DNA of 17,549 bases from SIG440 sp045580025 (lineage in GTDB: Bacteria; Bacillota; Clostridia; Monoglobales; Monoglobaceae), in contig JAZNNB010000010.1 in assembly GCA_045580025.1 (NCBI GenBank), positions 1-17,549 on the forward strand, in the 5' to 3' direction. Made by a program: the position numbers and the translations under genes. Position 1 is the stretch's first letter, and each line of letters starts with the position of its first letter. The notes under the pieces are model-generated. The model was not told where the DNA came from and did no database searches. It worked only from the letters and a program-made list of their open reading frames with translations. Shown here piece by piece: positions 13,911-17,549 of the stretch.

Positions 13911-14657
13911 TTATTTTTCAAGAAGATTATTTTCTGTTGTCCAGATAATTTCACCATCCTCTATCCTGCATTCATACATCTTGGAAAGCTTTTCGTCAAG
14001 TACAAATTCAGTAAGCAAGGAGCTGTGATCAACAACCCACCAACGCCATCTTCCAAGGTAAAAGGTTTCATCGTTACTCTCAAACCTTCCTGCAATTTCA
14101 AATATGTGTTTGTTTTGAGTTTCGCTGTCTATCTCACCAAAAACAGAATAAAGAAATGATGCAACAACCTCTTTTTCGGCATTGTCAACCTCACAGACAT
14201 TTTCAAAAGAAACCCGTTCTCTTATAATCGCAAAATCTTCTGTTATAGCACGAGCTTCTTTTTTCATTTCATTCGTTGTCGTAACGCCCAAAGCTTTTTC
14301 CTCTATAGCATTGTTAAACTTTGGCTCCGTCTTATCTTGGGCACGATTTTCTTTTGAAGGCATCACCTTTTCAGCAAAGATGTCTACGCTTTTCTCATTT
14401 CCACCCATAGCCGCTTCACTTTCCACTTCCGATATGGTTGTGGGAATATTTTCATTCATTTTTTGAATTTGCGGATAAAAAATTACTGCAGCAGAAATAA
14501 CCAAAACTGCTGCTACTGCCCCACTATATCTCACTGCAAGCCTATGAACTTTTCTTGGCTGTTCCTTTGTTGCCTTTTCAAAAATCCCGTCAATAAGTTC
14601 TCGTCTTGTTTCAATAGAGTCGTTGGCTTCTTTATAATATTTCCTAAACAAAATCAT
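13911..14657 (-). CDS. Probable membrane anti-sigma factor for the adjacent ECF sigma
   Basis: 248 residues. A short N-terminal cytoplasmic part (1-42, basic, no zinc-binding HxxxCxxC motif) precedes one transmembrane helix (about 43-61), followed by a roughly 185-residue outer domain. This is the usual plan of a membrane anti-sigma factor that holds its sigma until an envelope signal. The outer part is Glu/Lys-rich (about 70-140) and then forms a domain with GRWRWWVVD near the C-terminus. The ATG lies inside the sigma gene, overlapping it by 14 bases, with AAAGGGGG just upstream, so the two are translationally coupled. Assignment rests on position and topology. I do not recognise a named anti-sigma domain. 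Confidence 0.72.
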   Translation of the reverse strand: MILFRKYYKEANDSIETRRELIDGIFEKATKEQPRKVHRLAVRYSGAVAAVLVISAAVIFYPQIQKMNENIPTTISEVESEAAMGGNEKSVDIFAEKVMPSKENRAQDKTEPKFNNAIEEKALGVTTTNEMKKEARAITEDFAIIRERVSFENVCEVDNAEKEVVASFLYSVFGEIDSETQNKHIFEIAGRFESNDETFYLGRWRWWVVDHSSLLTEFVLDEKLSKMYECRIEDGEIIWTTENNLLEK

Positions 14658-15120
14658 ATCCCCCTTTAAGCCTTTCGCGAAGAAGCTTTCTTCCGCGGCT
14701 GAGCTGTGATTTGACTGTTGATGGGTTAATCTTAAGCGCTTTTGAAATTTCTTCTATGGACATATCCTCATAATAAAAAAGATGAATGACCGCCCTGTAT
14801 TTTGGTGCAAGCTCCAAAACCGCATAATAGACATCCCCTTTTTCTTCTGTTTCAAAGGATATTTCTTCTTTCAGTTCAGTCAAAGGCACTGTTTTTTTGT
14901 GCCAGCTTGATGAAAAAATACTATGACTGCAATTTATTGCAACACGAATAAGCCACGCCTTTATATGTTCATCGCTTTCAAAGCGGCGGTCTGTTTTGAT
15001 AAATTTAAGGAATGTCTCCTGAACCACATCCTCCGCTGTTTCACGGTTCTTGGTCTGAGACAAGGCGAGGCGGTAAACCATATCAAAATATTTTTCAACA
15101 ATCTGTCTTTTTTCTTTCAT
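14644..15120 (-). CDS. ECF-type RNA polymerase sigma factor
   Basis: 158 residues, the normal ECF size. Region 2 spans about residues 7-70, with YFDMVYRLALSQTKN, the core-binding AEDVVQETFLKF, and AWLIRVAINCS. Region 4 (about 100-152) carries the DNA-binding helix-turn-helix: LAPKYRAVIHLFYYEDMSIE followed by EISKALKINPSTVKSQLSRGR. A variable linker joins them. ATG 15120 has AAAAGGA 9 bases upstream. The gene is followed by its probable membrane anti-sigma factor with a 14-base overlap. A bipartite ECF-like site lies 42 bases upstream and has a twin before the lipoprotein gene, pointing to autoregulation and at least one target in this window. It should direct RNA polymerase to stress genes once released. 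Confidence 0.93.
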   Translation of the reverse strand: MKEKRQIVEKYFDMVYRLALSQTKNRETAEDVVQETFLKFIKTDRRFESDEHIKAWLIRVAINCSHSIFSSSWHKKTVPLTELKEEISFETEEKGDVYYAVLELAPKYRAVIHLFYYEDMSIEEISKALKINPSTVKSQLSRGRKLLRERLKGGYDFV

Positions 15121-15161
15121 TTGACGCGTCCTTTTCTTGCGTTAAAACACCTTTCAGTAAT

Positions 15162-15190
15162 AATACCGAAGAGAACCTAAAAAGGTTGCA
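15162..15190 (-). promoter_or_regulatory. Putative autoregulatory ECF promoter of the sigma/anti-sigma operon
   Basis: Minus strand TGCAACCTTTTT, 12 bases, GTATT. It is the same as the site at 8528-8556 at all 17 fixed positions and in spacing. Confidence 0.68.
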
Positions 15191-15249
15191 TTATGATTTT
15201 ATTTTTAATTTTCCCTTTTTATAAAATATTACAACTTTTTATACAAAAC

Positions 15250-15275
15250 AATGAGTCGGGGGATCCCGACTCATT
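15250..15275 (-). terminator. Intrinsic terminator after the aldolase gene
   Basis: Perfect 11-bp stem AATGAGTCGGG / CCCGACTCATT with loop GGAT, followed on the minus strand by GTTTTGT. It lies about 12 bases past the aldolase stop. Confidence 0.85.
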
Positions 15276-15286
15276 TATGTGCATTT

Positions 15287-16234
15287 TTATTTGTTCAAGT
15301 ATTTTGCAACTTCTTGTGCAACAAGCTTTGTAACCATCTCAATGTCATTTGAAGACATCGGAGCACTCTTTGTGAGGTCAGCTTTTCCATTGCTACTGAA
15401 AAGTTCCATCTTCTTCATACTTTCCTGCTTAACAGCTTCAACTGCGGCAGGAATGAGGTCGATAAGACCCTTGTCCATACTTGAGAATTTCTTAAACTCA
15501 GCTTCAACCGCTGCAACGTTTATATCAGTGAAGATATTAACCTTGCTGATACCCTCGTGGATAGCCTGTCTGAAATCGTTGTCTGTAAGACCTGAACCAC
15601 CATGAAGAACAAGGGGAACATCAACTGTGTTTGCGATTGTACGGATTCTTTCAAAGTCGAGTTTTGGCGGAAGCTTGTATGCACCGTGAGCATTACCCAC
15701 TGCAATAGCCAAAGCATCAACACCTGTCTTTTCAACGAAATCCTTTGCAAGAGCCGGATCAGTGAAGAACTTTGATGGGTCTGCAAGATGTGAGCTGCCT
15801 TCTGCTGAGCCTTCGTTGTCACCAACATGACCAAGTTCACCCTCGATTGTTGCACCATAAGAATGTGCAATATCTGCCATTTCCTTAACCTTGCGGACAT
15901 TTTCCTCATATGTATCTGTAGAGCAGTCGTACATGATAGATGTAAAGCCAAGTTTAAGCGCTTTTACACAAGTGTCATATGTAAGACCATGGTCGAGATG
16001 AACAACAACGGGAACAGAAGCTTTCTTCGCCATCGGGATGAGATAGTAAGATACCTCATCAAGTGGTCCATAGGGAAGCAGGATTTCAGCAGTACCCATA
16101 ATAACAGGGGAGCGTGTTGCTTCAGCCGCATTGATAATTCCGCGAGCAAGTTCAAGGTTTACTGCATTAAAAAGACCAACAGCATATTTATTCTGCTTGG
16201 CAGGTCTTAAAACCTCGTTCATATTAACTAACAT
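15287..16234 (-). CDS. fba: Class II (zinc-dependent) fructose-bisphosphate aldolase
   Basis: 315 residues, full length for the class. The enzyme reversibly splits fructose 1,6-bisphosphate into glyceraldehyde 3-phosphate and dihydroxyacetone phosphate in glycolysis. Visible signatures are VHLDHG (78-83; catalytic Asp81, zinc ligand His82), EGELGHVG (131-138), GNAHGAY with zinc ligand His183, LHGGSGL with zinc ligand His211, and the phosphate-binding KVNIFTDINVA (231-241). The YDGS seen in many relatives is YDCS here. A tagatose-bisphosphate aldolase of the same family cannot be fully excluded, but a monocistronic unit with a strong promoter fits a glycolytic gene. ATG 16234 has AGGAGG at an 8-base spacing. 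Confidence 0.92.
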   Translation of the reverse strand: MLVNMNEVLRPAKQNKYAVGLFNAVNLELARGIINAAEATRSPVIMGTAEILLPYGPLDEVSYYLIPMAKKASVPVVVHLDHGLTYDTCVKALKLGFTSIMYDCSTDTYEENVRKVKEMADIAHSYGATIEGELGHVGDNEGSAEGSSHLADPSKFFTDPALAKDFVEKTGVDALAIAVGNAHGAYKLPPKLDFERIRTIANTVDVPLVLHGGSGLTDNDFRQAIHEGISKVNIFTDINVAAVEAEFKKFSSMDKGLIDLIPAAVEAVKQESMKKMELFSSNGKADLTKSAPMSSNDIEMVTKLVAQEVAKYLNK

Positions 16235-16289
16235 TTCATAATCCTCCTTAATGAAGTCATAATTGTAAACAACTTAATGTAACCAGTTT

Positions 16290-16318
16290 ATTATACATCA
16301 TTTTTGTAGAAAAGTCAA
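16290..16318 (-). promoter_or_regulatory. Strong housekeeping promoter of the aldolase gene
   Basis: Minus strand TTGACT (16318-16313), 17 bases, perfect TATAAT (16295-16290). It lies in the gap after the UPF0210 gene. Confidence 0.9.
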
Positions 16319-16337
16319 TATCCTTTTCTGCCATTAT

Positions 16338-17549
16338 TTAGTTTTTAAGGCTGTGTATAGGAGCAGGTATTCTTCCGCCACGATTTATGAACTCACAGCT
16401 TGAATATCCGTGCACCGGCATAATAGGTGCATAGCCCAAAAGCCCTCCAAATTCAACCATTTCGCCAACGCCTTTGCCCACTACCGGAATAATCCTCACC
16501 GCTGTGGTTTTCTGGTTAATCATACCGATTGCCGCTTCATCAGCGATAATTGCTGAAATGGTTTCTGCCGGTGTATCTCCGGGAACAGCTATCATATCAA
16601 GTCCAACCGAACAAACGCAAGTCATCGCCTCAAGCTTGTCAAGTGTAAGCGCGCCGCACTCTGCCGCAGAAATCATACCTGCATCCTCACTTACAGGAAT
16701 AAACGCTCCGCTTAAACCGCCAACATAGCTTGACGCCATAACACCGCCTTTTTTAACAGCATCATTAAGAAGAGCAAGCGCCGCTGTTGTACCGTGAGTT
16801 CCACACTTTTCAAGCCCCATTTCTTCCAATATATATGCAACACTATCGCCTATTTCGGGTGTCGGTGCAAGTGACAAATCAACTATTCCAAAAGGTACAC
16901 CAAGACGCCTTGATGCCTCCTGCGCCACAAGCTGACCCATCCTTGTAATCTTAAACGCTGTTTTCTTTATTACATCAGCAACAGTTCCAAAATCCTCGCC
17001 TTTGACCTTTTCAAGTGCAGCTTTAACAACACCGGGACCGCTGACACCTACGTTGATGACTGCATCGCCCTCGCCAACACCGTGAAATGCACCTGCCATA
17101 AAGGGATTATCCTCAACTGCGTTTGAAAAAACAACCAGCTTAGCACAGCCAAAGGACCCCTTATCAGCTGTCCTCTCAGCAGTCTTCTTTATGATTTCTC
17201 CCATAAGTTTCACTGCATCCATATTGATTCCTGACTTGGTTGTAGCAACCCCAACTGACGAACAAACCCTTTCAGTAACCGCAAGCGCTTCGGGGATTGA
17301 TTCAATTAAGATGCGGTCACCCTTTGTAAAATCCTTGTGCACAAGGGCAGAGAAACCGCCAATGAAATTTACGCCCGTATCTTTTGCCGCGCGATCGAGT
17401 GTCTTTGCAAAGCAAACATAATCCTCCGCATCGCTTGCCCCTGCAATCAGCGAAATAGGTGTCACCGATATTCTCTTGTTTATGATAGGAATCCCATACT
17501 GACGACTGATGTCCTCACCAGTCTTCACCAAATCTTTGGCAAGCCGCAC
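16338..17549 (-). CDS. UPF0210 / PFL family protein (DUF711), N-terminus outside the window
   Basis: 404 codons are visible including the stop. The family is usually about 450 residues, so roughly 50 N-terminal residues lie beyond 17549 and the GTG at the edge is not the true start. The sequence shows the family's glycine-rich pattern: NKRISVTPISLIAGAS, FIGGFSALVHKDFTKGD, INVGVSGPGVVK, a middle GTHGTTAALALLNDAVKKGG, and the tail EFINRGGRIPAPIHSLKN. These proteins often sit next to a small ACT-domain protein (UPF0237), which would be just outside. The biochemical function is not established to my knowledge. A link to glycyl-radical enzymes has been suggested from the PFL label only. No terminator is evident before the aldolase promoter. 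Confidence 0.9.
   Translation of the reverse strand: MRLAKDLVKTGEDISRQYGIPIINKRISVTPISLIAGASDAEDYVCFAKTLDRAAKDTGVNFIGGFSALVHKDFTKGDRILIESIPEALAVTERVCSSVGVATTKSGINMDAVKLMGEIIKKTAERTADKGSFGCAKLVVFSNAVEDNPFMAGAFHGVGEGDAVINVGVSGPGVVKAALEKVKGEDFGTVADVIKKTAFKITRMGQLVAQEASRRLGVPFGIVDLSLAPTPEIGDSVAYILEEMGLEKCGTHGTTAALALLNDAVKKGGVMASSYVGGLSGAFIPVSEDAGMISAAECGALTLDKLEAMTCVCSVGLDMIAVPGDTPAETISAIIADEAAIGMINQKTTAVRIIPVVGKGVGEMVEFGGLLGYAPIMPVHGYSSCEFINRGGRIPAPIHSLKN

Noticed and set aside
1..17549. CRISPR array or phage cluster
   Set aside because: No evenly spaced short repeats, cas genes or phage structural genes were seen on either strand.

Overview
The window looks like chromosome from an AT-rich, low-GC Gram-positive bacterium of the Clostridia. 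Shine-Dalgarno sites are strong and AGGAGG-like, housekeeping promoters are TTGACA/TATAAT with 17-base spacers, and a sporulation sigma-G remnant is present. Most genes lie on the minus strand. The exceptions are a translational-GTPase gene and a small SemiSWEET-like gene on the plus strand.

Layout. 1-2992: 5' part of a very large secreted SGNH/GDSL-type esterase, cut by the window edge. 3028-4773: an AMP-forming acyl-CoA ligase, probably co-transcribed with it from a promoter with an operator-like palindrome over its start point. 4774-5196: regulatory sites and two back-to-back terminators. 5197-7704: a DHHW-family (AlgX/AlgJ-like) protein and an MBOAT (AlgI-like) O-acyltransferase. 7769-8494: a lipoprotein. 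8664-11282: an 872-residue TetM/EF-G-like GTPase fused to a C-terminal Rae1/YacP-like NYN ribonuclease domain. 11349-11642: a PQ-loop/SemiSWEET-like protein. 11643-12371: a scar region holding an IS200/IS605 tnpA remnant, a duplicated tRNA tail plus terminator, and an intact tRNA-Leu(UAG). 12372-12887: a 5'-truncated sigG fused out of frame to the end of a DMT-family exporter gene (12844-13797). 13911-15120: an ECF sigma factor and its probable membrane anti-sigma partner. 15287-16234: a class II fructose-bisphosphate aldolase. 16338-17549: a UPF0210/PFL-family (DUF711) protein, cut at its N-terminus by the window edge.

How the parts connect. The strongest regulatory signal is an identical bipartite site, TGCAACCTTTTT-N12-GTATT, upstream of both the ECF sigma gene and the lipoprotein gene 6.6 kb away. 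It suggests that the sigma factor controls itself and the lipoprotein, and possibly the MBOAT-DHHW acetylation pair by readthrough, as an envelope-stress regulon. The strongest protein signal is the fusion of a ribosome A-site GTPase to a nuclease of the family that cuts mRNA in the ribosomal A site. This suggests a one-polypeptide ribosome rescue or translation surveillance factor. The tRNA-Leu/sigG neighbourhood has been rearranged by IS decay, a 66-bp duplication and a deletion that removed the first third of sigG.
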